From the NCBI GenBank assembly GCA_011171075.1, contig DUFD01000045.1, positions 68,835-114,812 on the forward strand: a stretch of 45,978 nt of DNA, given 5' to 3'. Positions 7,728 to 15,659 of this stretch are shown here, piece by piece (position 1 is the stretch's first letter; each line of letters starts with the position of its first letter). The notes under the pieces were generated by a model. That model made no database searches. It was not told the DNA's origin and saw only the letters and a list, made by a program, of their open reading frames with translations. The position numbers and the translations under genes were made by a program. This DNA comes from Dehalococcoidia bacterium. GTDB taxonomy: Bacteria; Chloroflexota; Dehalococcoidia; Dehalococcoidales; Fen-1064.

Positions 7728-8552
7728 ATGAATATAACTGAACCAGCAGCGGTGAAGAGCTTACTGGAACATCCCTGTTTTAGCGACGAGGCACATGACC
7801 GCATTGGACGGATTCATCTTCCAGTGGCTCCCCGCTGTAACATCCAGTGCAACTACTGTGAGCGCCGTATATGCGCCGACATTCAACACCCCGGCTGGGC
7901 GGCTAGGCTGCTATCGGAAGCCGAAGCGGTTGGCTTGGTGCGGTCAGTTATAGCTGAGCGGCAGGCCTGCGATTTCGTTGTGGGCGTCGCCGGACCCGGT
8001 GATGCCCTGGCCAACGACGAGACCTTCCACACGTTCGCCCGGATTAATGAATTATACCCTCAGCTGACAACCTGCCTCTGCACCAACGGATTACTCCTTG
8101 ACGACAGGTTGGAAGAGATAGCGGTAGCAGGAGTCAAGACTATTACAGTGACAGTCAATGCCACCGACAGTCGGGTGGGGAAGGATATATACTCACGGGT
8201 ACACTATCAGGGTACGACATACCGGGACGAAGAAGCTGCCGCTATCCTTATTGAGAAGCAATTCATCGGTATAGAAATGGCTGTAGCTGCTGGTTTTCAT
8301 GTCAAGGTAAATACCGTGCTCATACCCGGTGTGAACGATTTATATATGCTGGAACTAGCCTGCCGACTGCGATATACCGGGGTAACTGTCATGAATATCA
8401 TGCCTCTTATCCCCGCGGGCAAAATGAAAAACTACCGGTCTCCCAGCTGTAATGAGCTTCAGAATGCAAGACGACAATGCACGGAAGTCATCCCTCAGTT
8501 CCATCGTTGTCAACGATGCCGGGCTGATATCATCTTCCTGCCACCGAGATGA
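7728..8552 (+). CDS. NifB-like radical SAM cofactor maturase
   Basis: The product has 274 residues; its ATG directly follows the NifH-like stop (TAG-ATG), so translation is probably coupled. The radical SAM triad is Cys37-x3-Cys41-x2-Cys44 (RCNIQCNYC). NifB hallmarks are present: HPCFSDEAH at 15-23, VAGPGDALAN at 87-96, STN-like CTNG at 118-121, PGVND at 200-204, NIMPLIP at 223-229 and a C-terminal CQRCRAD at 261-267. NifB fuses two [4Fe-4S] clusters and inserts a carbide to make NifB-co, the 8Fe-9S-C core. There is no NifX-like tail; the protein ends just after the C-terminal Cys pair. Its place in the operon says the enzyme uses a NifB-co-type cluster, which separates it from DPOR, COR and CfbCD systems. 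Confidence 0.87.
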   Translation: MNITEPAAVKSLLEHPCFSDEAHDRIGRIHLPVAPRCNIQCNYCERRICADIQHPGWAARLLSEAEAVGLVRSVIAERQACDFVVGVAGPGDALANDETFHTFARINELYPQLTTCLCTNGLLLDDRLEEIAVAGVKTITVTVNATDSRVGKDIYSRVHYQGTTYRDEEAAAILIEKQFIGIEMAVAAGFHVKVNTVLIPGVNDLYMLELACRLRYTGVTVMNIMPLIPAGKMKNYRSPSCNELQNARRQCTEVIPQFHRCQRCRADIIFLPPR

Positions 8553-8567
8553 CTGAATTACACTCTA

Positions 8568-8597
8568 ATTGTCAGTCTCAGGTAAAAGACTGACAAT
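8568..8597 (+). terminator. Hairpin at the end of the nitrogenase-like operon
   Basis: A perfect 11-base inverted repeat, ATTGTCAGTCT and AGACTGACAAT, encloses an 8-base loop 16 bases after the NifB-like stop. There is no T-tract, so it may stabilise the mRNA end or act as a factor-assisted terminator instead of a strong intrinsic one. Confidence 0.6.
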
Positions 8598-8907
8598 CTC
8601 GTCATCAGCAGCTAAATCGCACGAGTAAAGAACGTTGTATCTCAATTTTTGTTAGTGTGGTAAGACAGAATGTAATTGGCTGCCTGCCAATATACTAATA
8701 TATTAAAACATGACAAAAGTGAAAGATGTTACCCAACCGAACAATTTAGGATTTGTGGTACTTTTCGAATAAGAAACTGGCTAGTCTGTACGTTGCGCGT
8801 TCGACTCCTACCAAGATCGCTGATACTAAATCTGAAGATTCATAGGCTAACCATGAAGAACTAGTACAATAATAGAAATCGAGGACAAGTGTAAACAGGT
8901 TATGTAG
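8598..8907. other. Intergenic region, nothing recognised
   Basis: About 310 AT-rich bases lie between the operon hairpin and the YIP1-like fragment. A short plus-strand open frame (8676-8864) has no ribosome binding site and no familiar sequence. A stretch near 8797-8812 recalls a tRNA T-arm but has no matching acceptor or anticodon stem. Confidence 0.45.
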
Positions 8908-9168
8908 GTGAAGTCGTTTGTAAGTAAAGTATTCCGGGCTGCCAGGCTGGATACCAGCCTTTACAATGAGTTAAAGACAGATAGAAAAGCCGGTAGGCAG
9001 GCATTTCTTGTTGTTGTACTGGCCAGTCTGGCAATAAGCATTGGCATCGGTATAGCCGGCTGGTTTGCAATGGCAGGGATGTGGTCCATTTGGGGCACAG
9101 TTATCTGTCTTATCGGTTCGGTCATTGTCTGGTCTGTCTGGTCATTCCTTGCCATTTCTTACGACTAG
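8908..9168 (+). pseudogene. YIP1-family-like membrane protein, 5' fragment
   Basis: From GTG 8908 the 86 residues start with a charged segment (RAARLDTSLYNELKTDRKA) followed by two hydrophobic helices (about 32-53 and 59-82). This is the N-terminal pattern of YIP1-family proteins in this group, which normally continue with three or so further helices to about 200 residues. Here the similarity stops at VWSFLA and a stop codon follows four codons later. The end of the frame overlaps, on the opposite strand, the truncated end of an integrase gene. I read it as a gene cut by rearrangement. No strong ribosome binding site is visible. The family assignment rests on pattern memory only. Confidence 0.5.
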
Positions 9169-9627
9169 GAAGTCATCGTGTACATCCCTTGCCTCGAGAT
9201 TTGCCAACTCAGCGCGTCTCATACCAGTCCTAAGGTCAACCGCGACTAAAAGACTGTCACGCACTGTACAGCCTTTGTGAGTCTTTTTATTCTCAATGGC
9301 ATCGAATAACCTGTCAACCTCACTATCTTTTGTGTACCGTGGTAGAGTCCTCGGAATCTTAACCCTGAAATCGTCCATTGGCTCACCATACCACTTCATA
9401 AATACCCTAATCATCTGGGCGTAGCGGTATAGTGTTCGGGGTTTATTGGTCACGTATTGGGCCAAGAATCCCTTGGCGAGTTCGGGCGAGGGTGGATAAC
9501 CTCCTAGGTAATGCTTGAACCGGTCTAGTAGCTTCCTGGTATCGCTGAGATTCTTTTCGTTATGCAGCCTGAGTACCAAGTCATCATCGTATAGACGGAA
9601 GAGCTCGTCATTATTCATGTGCCGCAA
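9142..9627 (-). pseudogene. Tyrosine recombinase (phage-type integrase), 3'-truncated
   Basis: The 161 residues from ATG 9627 contain the SAM-like core-binding domain (about 15-95) and the first part of the catalytic domain. The catalytic arginine is in RTGMRRAELANL. The frame ends at VVRNGKE, so the catalytic Lys, His-x-x-Arg, His/Trp and Tyr are all missing and the protein cannot recombine DNA. The frame is also open upstream of 9627, with coding-like sequence (SEEIPLRELLESILGPEG) reaching towards the tRNA, so the native start may lie further up. It points away from the 3' end of tRNA-Val, the classic place for an island integrase. It is probably a relic of an integrated element. Confidence 0.78.
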
Positions 9628-9710
9628 TCTTAACCTTCTTTTACCTTCGGGTCCTAAGATTGATTCCAGAAGCTCCCTTAATGGTATTTCCTCAGACAGA
9701 ACTGATGCGA

Positions 9711-9787
9711 TGGTGGGCGGTACTGGATTTGAACCAGTGACCTCTGCGATGTCAACGCAACGCTCTAACCAACTGAGCTAACCGCCC
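9711..9787 (-). tRNA. tRNA-Val (anticodon GAC)
   Basis: On the minus strand the acceptor stem GGGCGGT pairs with ACCGCCC. The D-arm is GCTC-AGTTGGTTA-GAGC, the anticodon loop TTGACAT gives GAC, the T-arm is ACTGG-TTCAAAT-CCAGT and the discriminator is A. The CCA end is encoded (9711-9713). All stems form, with one G-T pair in the anticodon stem. It is a likely integration target for the neighbouring integrase. Confidence 0.95.
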
Positions 9788-9832
9788 ATTACCATAATGC
9801 TAGCAGACACCGTACTAGTTAATCAAGTATGC

Positions 9833-9870
9833 AAAGGAGGAGGTAGTCCCAGAGAGCTACCCCCTCCTTT
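9833..9870. terminator. Terminator-like hairpin between bioY and tRNA-Val
   Basis: A 14-base stem (9833-9846 with 9857-9870, one mismatch) holds a 10-base loop. The T-rich side faces the plus strand, but the only upstream coding unit is bioY on the minus strand, whose transcript it would end with a weaker CCTTT side. Confidence 0.6.
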
Positions 9871-9900
9871 TTCTATCAAGACCATATAGTGCCGGCGTTT

Positions 9901-10560
9901 TTAAGGAATACGCCAGCTTGCCCACTTATCACCGTCTACCTCACGGCCGTAGGCACGCTTGGGCGTCACTCCCCGGGCAATAGCCGCCGCCACGACAGCC
10001 TTGGTAATATCGCCGGCAATAAACGGGACAAGCCCCATCCCGAGAAGCGCTGTGGATGACGCTGGTTCTCCCTGAACTATGTTAAGCCATAATCCCAATT
10101 GCAGGAGACCCGGAACATATACCAGTATGAAATTAGCAAACAGCATCAACCCCAGCATACTCAGGAAGCTACGCGACCTGACGTATTTATCGGTGAAGTA
10201 CCCCAGGAACAGAGCTGCCATTATAAAGCCAATAATGTAGCCACCGGTTGGTCCGGCCAGATAACCCAGGCCACTATTCAGACCCTGAAACCAGGGAACC
10301 CCGGCAATACCGAGTCCCACATAAAGGGCCATGCTGATGCCTCCCCACCATCTCCCCAGGAGAACACCCGCCAGCAGCACAGCGAACGTCTGCCCGGTTA
10401 CCGGCACCGGACTCCAGGGGAGAACGAACCGGACCTGAGCAAGGAGTCCGGCAAGACAGGCAATACCCAGAGCCAGGCTCAGCTTCATCGGTATGCTCAG
10501 CCCGTACCGCCATCTAAAGACATCATATTTTATATCCTGAATTCTCGCGGCTACTTCCAT
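9901..10560 (-). CDS. bioY: BioY-type biotin transporter substrate-binding (S) component
   Basis: The start is ATG 10560, behind AGGAGG at 5 bases, giving 219 residues; the frame extends upstream to 10638, but that part has no ribosome binding site. About six hydrophobic helices are seen. PVPVTGQTFAVLLAG and the loop YLAGPTGGYIIGF are hallmark BioY motifs. BioY binds biotin in the membrane and works alone or with a shared ECF energising module; no ecfA/ecfT gene is next to it, so it would share a general module. The cytoplasmic N-terminal extension of about 30 residues (AARIQDIKYDVFRWRYG) is longer than in most BioY proteins. It appears to be a single-gene unit with a terminator-like hairpin after it. 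Confidence 0.88.
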   Translation of the reverse strand: MEVAARIQDIKYDVFRWRYGLSIPMKLSLALGIACLAGLLAQVRFVLPWSPVPVTGQTFAVLLAGVLLGRWWGGISMALYVGLGIAGVPWFQGLNSGLGYLAGPTGGYIIGFIMAALFLGYFTDKYVRSRSFLSMLGLMLFANFILVYVPGLLQLGLWLNIVQGEPASSTALLGMGLVPFIAGDITKAVVAAAIARGVTPKRAYGREVDGDKWASWRIP

Positions 10561-10777
10561 GCGTACCTCCTGACTTCGGTCCCTGCTATCTACCTGGTGT
10601 TTTGCCAACGCATACTTTAGCATACCCAGAGAGGACATTCAACTCTCCGATGACATTCTGCAATGGCATAGAAAACAGTAAAACAGGGACATAGAAACTA
10701 GGGGAAATAAGGTTCAGCAATACACCGTAACATGAACGCCGTCTCGGGAAGAAGCACCCTATCCGGCCCCGCAATAT

Positions 10778-11023
10778 TTAACGGGTCGGTTTTTCTTTGC
10801 CGATGATAGCAATCTCCAGGTTTCTGTTACAGTGAGGACAGGTAATATTAAGGGTAAGTGGTTGGCTCATCACCCGCTCGGCAACGGCCGTTACCATTGA
10901 ATCGATATTATCAAGGCGTTGGTCAAGCATATCCAGGTGTTTCTTAAGACGCTCGATGTCCTCCGCCACTTCTTCAGCCAATGATGTGTCTCTATCCTCG
11001 TCAGCCAAGTCTATAACCTCCAC
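10778..11023 (-). CDS. Small coiled-coil protein with CxxC motif, unknown function
   Basis: The product has 81 residues from a GTG start with no strong ribosome binding site. The N-terminus is acidic; residues about 20-50 form a predicted coiled coil (EDIERLKKHLDMLDQRLDNID). The C-terminus carries one CPHC pair (ITCPHCNRNLEIAIIG) that could bind half a zinc site in a dimer. I do not recognise a family. It lies between the universal stress gene and bioY on the same strand and may be co-transcribed with the former. Confidence 0.55.
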   Translation of the reverse strand: MEVIDLADEDRDTSLAEEVAEDIERLKKHLDMLDQRLDNIDSMVTAVAERVMSQPLTLNITCPHCNRNLEIAIIGKEKPTR

Positions 11024-11143
11024 GAACTGTGAATCATCTTACCAGTTAGGTGAACTCGGTCATCCCAATATAACACATAAAATACTCTTCTGCATAGCAA
11101 ATTGGGACGGCTATCCACTGCTTGCATAGGGGCACGTCCTGAG

Positions 11144-11647
11144 CTAGGAGCCTTTCCCCTGTTTCCGGCGCTTTCTCTTCGGCACAAGCAGCACCGGTAC
11201 TCCAGCTTTTCGAGTAACCTCATCAGCCACGCTACCCAGTATCGCCCTCTTCAGCCCGCCTTTACCACTGGTCATCATCACAATCAGGTCGACCTTTGCG
11301 TCGGCAGAATGTTGAACAATTGACTTGCCCGGCTCACCCACGGCGATATGATAAGCACCCTCTACTCCTTTACCGGTAATTGTTCTCAATTTCTGCTGTA
11401 GGTACCTGCGGACACGCACTACATTGGCACGGTCCTGAATTCGTGCCGACTGCACGGCTATCCTGGCAGCTGCCGGGTCAATCCCTATTTCCGTAGCTGT
11501 TGAACTGGGAACGACAGTGGCTGGTGGCACCACTCGCATAGCAATCACCTTGGATTGGTATCGCTTGGCGATATCGATGGCATAAGAAAGTGCCTGTCCA
11601 CTTACTCTCGAGCCGTCGAGGGGTACCAGGATACGCTTAAACGTCAT
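11144..11647 (-). CDS. Universal stress protein (UspA family)
   Basis: The product has 167 residues with a single Usp domain. The N-terminal strand KRILVPLDGSRVSGQAL and the C-terminal loop TSGKGGLKRAILGSVADEV are typical; the latter fits the G-x2-G-x9-G-S/T nucleotide-binding pattern of ATP-binding Usp proteins apart from spacing. An inserted helical segment (about 52-85) lies between, as is usual for the class. The tail is very basic (KRKRRKQGKGS). The start ATG 11647 has GGAGGG upstream. Usp proteins respond to starvation and redox stress; the specific role here is unknown. Confidence 0.88.
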   Translation of the reverse strand: MTFKRILVPLDGSRVSGQALSYAIDIAKRYQSKVIAMRVVPPATVVPSSTATEIGIDPAAARIAVQSARIQDRANVVRVRRYLQQKLRTITGKGVEGAYHIAVGEPGKSIVQHSADAKVDLIVMMTSGKGGLKRAILGSVADEVTRKAGVPVLLVPKRKRRKQGKGS

Positions 11648-11797
11648 CTTTGCCCTCCTTCACTGACCTATTGCTGTACAGACCACCACCCGCCCTCTAG
11701 ACGCCACCTGCGTTACTAGGAATTGCGCTCACTATACGGCGATTACGATTATATGGGAGAGCGAACACCATGTCAAAGGTTTTTATGCCATAGAGTC

Positions 11798-11827
11798 TTG
11801 ATTTGTCACAGCCGAATACAATATACT
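11798..11827 (+). promoter_or_regulatory. Promoter of the EF-Tu-domain-like gene
   Basis: TTGATT (11798-11803) and TATACT (11822-11827) are separated by 18 bases, followed after about 20 bases by AAAGGAGGTG and the ATG at 11850. This is a good sigma-70 type arrangement. Confidence 0.6.
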
Positions 11828-11849
11828 GTGAAAACAAAAAGGAGGTGTC

Positions 11850-12104
11850 ATGATGCCTGAAGAAGCGGTGGGTAAGGTTAGCGATTTCTTTGCCCGACCA
11901 GTCGTAGCCGGTATTGAGTTGACGGCCAAATTAAAGGTTGGCGATAGCATCCACATCCAGGGACACACTACGGACCTCGAGCTAACAATCGACTCAATGC
12001 AAATCAACAACGTAAACGTGCAGGAAGCCAATGCCGGGGACTCGGTCGGCATCAAAGTCCCGGACCGTGTAAGGCGGGGAGATACCGTCTACAAGGTCAC
12101 CTGA
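11850..12104 (+). CDS. Small translation elongation factor-like protein (EF-Tu domain 2-like beta barrel)
   Basis: The 84 residues are all beta-strand: IGKV-type opening (EAVGKVSDFFARPVVAGIEL), LKVGDSIHIQGHTTDLELTI and ANAGDSVGIKVPDRVRRGDTVYKV. These match the strands of domain 2 of EF-Tu-type GTPases, but without any GTPase domain. Such stand-alone proteins are annotated as translation elongation factor-like in several anaerobes and archaea; their function is not known to me. The gene has its own promoter and a strong AAAGGAGG site 7 bases before the first ATG. It is a monocistronic unit convergent with ribH. Confidence 0.75.
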   Translation: MMPEEAVGKVSDFFARPVVAGIELTAKLKVGDSIHIQGHTTDLELTIDSMQINNVNVQEANAGDSVGIKVPDRVRRGDTVYKVT

Positions 12105-12120
12105 AAAGCTACCGGATACT

Positions 12121-12585
12121 TCAACCAATACCCTTGAGCAGGTTTACCATTTCGATAGCGTCTACGGCAGCATCAAAACCCTTGTTGCCAGCCTTGGTTC
12201 CCGCTCGCTCAATCGCTTGCTCCAAGGTATCGGCAGTAATTATCCCGTAAGTAATCGGTAGTCCTGTCTCCAGGCTAGCTCTGGCGATACCCTTGGTAAC
12301 CTCGGCAGCAATGTATTCAAAATGAGGTGTTGCCCCGCGAATTACCGCCCCGAGGCAGATAACGGCATCGTACCGCTTGGTCTGGGCAAGTTTCTGGGCA
12401 ACCAGAGGTATCTCAAATGAGCCTGGCACCCAGGCAATATCAATATCTCCCTCGTTGACACCGTGGCGAAGCAGGGCATCCTGCGCTCCCTCAAGCAGCT
12501 TCCTCGTGATAAACTCATTGAAACGCGAGGCAACCATCCCAAACTTTAGCCCCTTCCCCAGTAGCATTCCCTCATAAAGACTCAC
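12121..12585 (-). CDS. ribH: 6,7-dimethyl-8-ribityllumazine synthase
   Basis: The product has 154 residues, the usual size. It condenses 5-amino-6-ribitylamino-uracil with dihydroxybutanone phosphate, the penultimate step of riboflavin synthesis. Conserved segments are [24 protein letters not shown] and [15 protein letters not shown]; the His in the last segment is the general catalytic His. The start is GTG 12585 with GGAGGG 5 bases upstream. It is the last gene of the ribD-ribE-ribBA-ribH unit, separated from ribBA by about 95 bases that hold a GC-rich hairpin (GACCGG and CCGGTC arms, about 12610-12630). Confidence 0.95.
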   Translation of the reverse strand: MSLYEGMLLGKGLKFGMVASRFNEFITRKLLEGAQDALLRHGVNEGDIDIAWVPGSFEIPLVAQKLAQTKRYDAVICLGAVIRGATPHFEYIAAEVTKGIARASLETGLPITYGIITADTLEQAIERAGTKAGNKGFDAAVDAIEMVNLLKGIG

Positions 12586-12680
12586 TATTCCCTCCTTATT
12601 ACCGGCTTGACCGGTTCCCCGGCCGGTCTTTAATTACAGATATAGTTAACCGGACATGGGATACATATTAGTCAATCTAA

Positions 12681-13907
12681 TCAGACCTGTTTATCTTCAT
12701 CATTATCCGGCAGTCTAAGCAGGTGCCCCATTTTCCGCTGCTTCGTCTCCAGATAATGCAGGTTATACTGGTTCGGAGGGCAGATAATAGGTACCGTCTC
12801 CACTACCTTCAAGCCGTAGCCTTCAAGGCCAGCCCACTTCTTTGGATTATTGGTCAACAAACGAATATTCTTCAGTCCCAGGTCTACCAGTATTTGCATG
12901 CCTATACCATAGTCCCGCCTATCGGCCGGGAAACCCAGGGCTTCATTGGCCTCGACGGTATCAAGTCCGCTATCCTGGAGAGCATAAGCCTTAATCTTGT
13001 TATGGAAGCCGATGCCACGTCCTTCCTGCCTCATGTACAGGACAACACCCCGCCCCCCCTCAGCAATCATCTGCATGGCCATCTGCAGTTGCTCCCCGCA
13101 ATCGCAGCGGAGACTGCCAAAGGTATCCCCGGTAAGACACTCACTGTGGACCCGCACAAGTACAGACTCGTCGGTAGTAATGTCTCCCATTATCAGGGCA
13201 AGGTGTTCATCGGGGTCAATATCACTTTTATAGGCAATTGCCATGAACTCGCCATACCTGGTTGGCAGCTTAGCCTCGGCGACACGGTGTACCAGTTTCT
13301 CATGGCGACGCCGGTAGGCTATCAGGTCAGCTACGCTAACTATCTTCAACCCGAACTTGTCCGCAATTACTTCCAGCTGGGGCATGCGTGCCATCGTGCC
13401 GTCTTCATTCATAATCTCGCAGACAACACCCGCCGGATAGAGTCTGGCCAGCCTGGCAAGGTCAACAATCGCCTCGGTCTGCCCTGCCCGAACCAGAACA
13501 CCACCGTCGCGGGCACGCAGCGGGAAGGTGTGTCCCGGCTGGACAAGGTCTTCAGGTCTAGTATTCGGGTCAACAATAGCCCTTACTGTTTCGGCACGGT
13601 CGGCTGCCGAAATACCGGTGCTGGTGCGGTGCTTGGCTTCCACGGATACGGTGAAGGCGGTCCCGTATTTAGCGGTGTTGTTCTGCACCATCATCGGTAT
13701 ATTTAGCTCATCCAGGCGTTCGCCGATAATCGGCATGCAAATGAGTCCCCGGGCATGTTTTGCCATAAAATTAATCGCTTCGGGCGTGACCTTTTCTGCC
13801 GCCATGGACAGGTCACCCTCATTCTCACGGTCTTCATCATCGACAATGATAACGAACTTGCCTGCTTTGATGTCCTCTATGGCTTCAGGAATCGTTGATA
13901 GTGACAT
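12681..13907 (-). CDS. ribBA: Bifunctional DHBP synthase / GTP cyclohydrolase II
   Basis: The product has 408 residues. The N-terminal half (1-205) is RibB, making 3,4-dihydroxy-2-butanone 4-phosphate from ribulose 5-phosphate; [12 protein letters not shown] is its acidic metal-binding motif. The C-terminal half is RibA, GTP cyclohydrolase II, with zinc ligands in [20 protein letters not shown] and the catalytic [12 protein letters not shown]. Both halves look intact, so the single protein feeds both arms of the pathway. A GGGGGG purine run lies upstream of ATG 13907. It follows ribE closely, 27 bases away. Confidence 0.96.
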   Translation of the reverse strand: MSLSTIPEAIEDIKAGKFVIIVDDEDRENEGDLSMAAEKVTPEAINFMAKHARGLICMPIIGERLDELNIPMMVQNNTAKYGTAFTVSVEAKHRTSTGISAADRAETVRAIVDPNTRPEDLVQPGHTFPLRARDGGVLVRAGQTEAIVDLARLARLYPAGVVCEIMNEDGTMARMPQLEVIADKFGLKIVSVADLIAYRRRHEKLVHRVAEAKLPTRYGEFMAIAYKSDIDPDEHLALIMGDITTDESVLVRVHSECLTGDTFGSLRCDCGEQLQMAMQMIAEGGRGVVLYMRQEGRGIGFHNKIKAYALQDSGLDTVEANEALGFPADRRDYGIGMQILVDLGLKNIRLLTNNPKKWAGLEGYGLKVVETVPIICPPNQYNLHYLETKQRKMGHLLRLPDNDEDKQV

Positions 13908-13934
13908 ATTTCCCCCCAGATTATAGAGCGCGAA

Positions 13935-14564
13935 TCAGCTGACCAGGAACCCGTGCTCCCGCAGGAATTCCTCGGTGATGCCGGAGCTCTCCGGTCTGGT
14001 CAACGCCTCCACATATTTAGCAAGGATATCCGCTTCCAGGTTTACCGCATCACCAACATATCTATCGCCTATTGTCGTGTTGGTACGCGTATATTCCACG
14101 ATTGATACGCTGAAAGAAGTCGCCCGTCTATCCACCACTGTCAGGCTAAGACCGTCGACGGCAACAAAGCCCTTTTCCACCACGTAACGCATCACTTCGG
14201 GAGGGGCTTCGACTTCCAGCACCAGGGTATCGCCTTCCCACCGAATCGAAGCTAACCGACCTATGGCATCAACGTGCCCCTGGACAAGATGGCCACCCAG
14301 ACGACCCCCAAACGCTAGCGCCCGCTCCAGATTGACGCTATCCCCAGTCTTCAGCTGGCCGATGTTCGAGCGCCTCGCCGTCTCTGGCATTATGTCAACA
14401 AAAAACGAGGAGGCATCAAACGTGGTGACGGTCAGACAGGCACCGTTAATATTGATACTGTCACCAACGTGCATGTCCTCAAGCACCCGGTCCGCCCTTA
14501 TTGTGAGCTTACCCGACTGGACATGTTCAACCCTGCCGACCTCTTCGACTATTCCGGTGAACAA
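13935..14564 (-). CDS. ribE: Riboflavin synthase, alpha subunit
   Basis: The product has 209 residues and two tandem lumazine-binding repeats: MFTGIVEEVGRV opens the first (1-90) and GHLVQGHVDAIG marks the second (95-190). It dismutates two lumazines to riboflavin. The start codon is TTG (14562-14564), placed directly after the ribD stop with GGAGGT inside the end of ribD, which suggests translational coupling. Confidence 0.95.
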   Translation of the reverse strand: MFTGIVEEVGRVEHVQSGKLTIRADRVLEDMHVGDSININGACLTVTTFDASSFFVDIMPETARRSNIGQLKTGDSVNLERALAFGGRLGGHLVQGHVDAIGRLASIRWEGDTLVLEVEAPPEVMRYVVEKGFVAVDGLSLTVVDRRATSFSVSIVEYTRTNTTIGDRYVGDAVNLEADILAKYVEALTRPESSGITEEFLREHGFLVS

Positions 14565-15659
14565 CTATTGACCTCCAACATACCCGGTGACCATTACGTC
14601 ACCATTACATTCGGTAACAGTAACACGCTCGAGGCGGACTGCCTCAGCGATTTTCTCAACACCCCTGCCTCTGACCGCCGTTTCTGCTTCACTACCGCCA
14701 ATAATGACCGGGGCAACAAACGCAACAACCTTGTCAACCAGTCCATAATCAAACATGTATCCGAGGAGCGTACCACCGCCTTCTACGAGAACACTGGTTA
14801 TCTCACGTTGACCGAGTTGCTTAAGTAGTTGCCCTATATCTACCAGCCCCTCATTTGAAGGCAACACCACTACCTCAGCATTCACATTTTTATAACCTTC
14901 AATAATCCCAGGCTCAACCCCCTCTCCCAACGCTATCAGCGCCCTGCCCGGTACTCCAAATATCTGTGCCGTTACCGGTGTCCGCCCCTTTGCATCTGCG
15001 ATAACACGTAAGGGCTGCTCTCTTATCACGCCACCACGTTCCCCACAACGGCAGGTAAGCTGTGGATTATCAGCAAGGACAGTATTCACGCCAACTATGA
15101 TGGCATCACTAATATGCCTCAGGGAATGGACATATCTCCTCGACTCCGGATTGCTTATCCATTTGGAATCGCCACTTCGTGTGGCAATCTTCCCGTCCAG
15201 GCTCATGGCGAACTTGGCAGTGACGAACGGAATATTGGTGGTGATGTACTTGATATAAGCCTCGTTTATTTGCCGTGATTCTTCCTCATGGTCCCCCACA
15301 AACGTGCTCATACCATGTTTACGCAGCTCCTCCTCTCCCCTGCCTGAGACCAGAGGGTTAGGGTCAAGCATCGCCATATGCACCTCGGCAATACCGGCGG
15401 AAACTATCGCCGCAGTGCATGGTGGAGTACGTCCCTGATGGCAGCACGGCTCCAGAGTAACGTACATCGTACTGCCCAGCGCAGCACTTCCTGCCTGCTC
15501 CAGGGCAACAACCTCAGCATGGGCCGAGCCGGGGGGCTGGGTGTAACCCTGACCGACCACTTCGCCGTCCTTAACGATAACCGCGCCGACCGCCGGATTA
15601 GGACTGACCTGTCCTAGAGCCAGTCCGGCTAGCGAAAGAGCCTGCTCCATATAGTCCAT
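14565..15659 (-). CDS. ribD: Bifunctional riboflavin deaminase/reductase
   Basis: The product has 364 residues. The N-terminal deaminase (1-145) has its zinc site in AHAEVVAL and PCCHQGRTPPC; the C-terminal reductase (150-364) shows KFAMSLDGKIAT and VEGGGTLLG, which contribute to NADPH and substrate binding. It performs steps two and three of the pathway. It is the first gene of the rib unit and is divergent from lepB. I looked for an FMN riboswitch in the roughly 120 bases upstream and saw none, so the operon is probably not RFN-controlled. Confidence 0.96.
   Translation of the reverse strand: MDYMEQALSLAGLALGQVSPNPAVGAVIVKDGEVVGQGYTQPPGSAHAEVVALEQAGSAALGSTMYVTLEPCCHQGRTPPCTAAIVSAGIAEVHMAMLDPNPLVSGRGEEELRKHGMSTFVGDHEEESRQINEAYIKYITTNIPFVTAKFAMSLDGKIATRSGDSKWISNPESRRYVHSLRHISDAIIVGVNTVLADNPQLTCRCGERGGVIREQPLRVIADAKGRTPVTAQIFGVPGRALIALGEGVEPGIIEGYKNVNAEVVVLPSNEGLVDIGQLLKQLGQREITSVLVEGGGTLLGYMFDYGLVDKVVAFVAPVIIGGSEAETAVRGRGVEKIAEAVRLERVTVTECNGDVMVTGYVGGQ

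Noticed and set aside
4126-8552. Mo-nitrogenase, light-independent protochlorophyllide reductase, or coenzyme F430 reductase (CfbCD)
   Set aside because: The NifD His442 and Gln191/His195 equivalents are absent and nifEN is missing, against a dinitrogenase. DPOR and CfbCD systems do not need a NifB protein, and no bch or cfb genes are nearby.
8790-8822. tRNA-like T-arm (GCGTTCGACTCC)
   Set aside because: The flanks do not pair as a T-stem and no acceptor, D or anticodon arm can be built around it.
10561-10638. Longer bioY start at 10638
   Set aside because: The internal ATG 10560 has a perfect AGGAGG at proper distance, whereas the upstream start has none.
12723-13706. 327-codon plus-strand open frame
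   Set aside because: It is antisense to the clearly genuine ribBA gene; its translation has no family features and no ribosome binding site.
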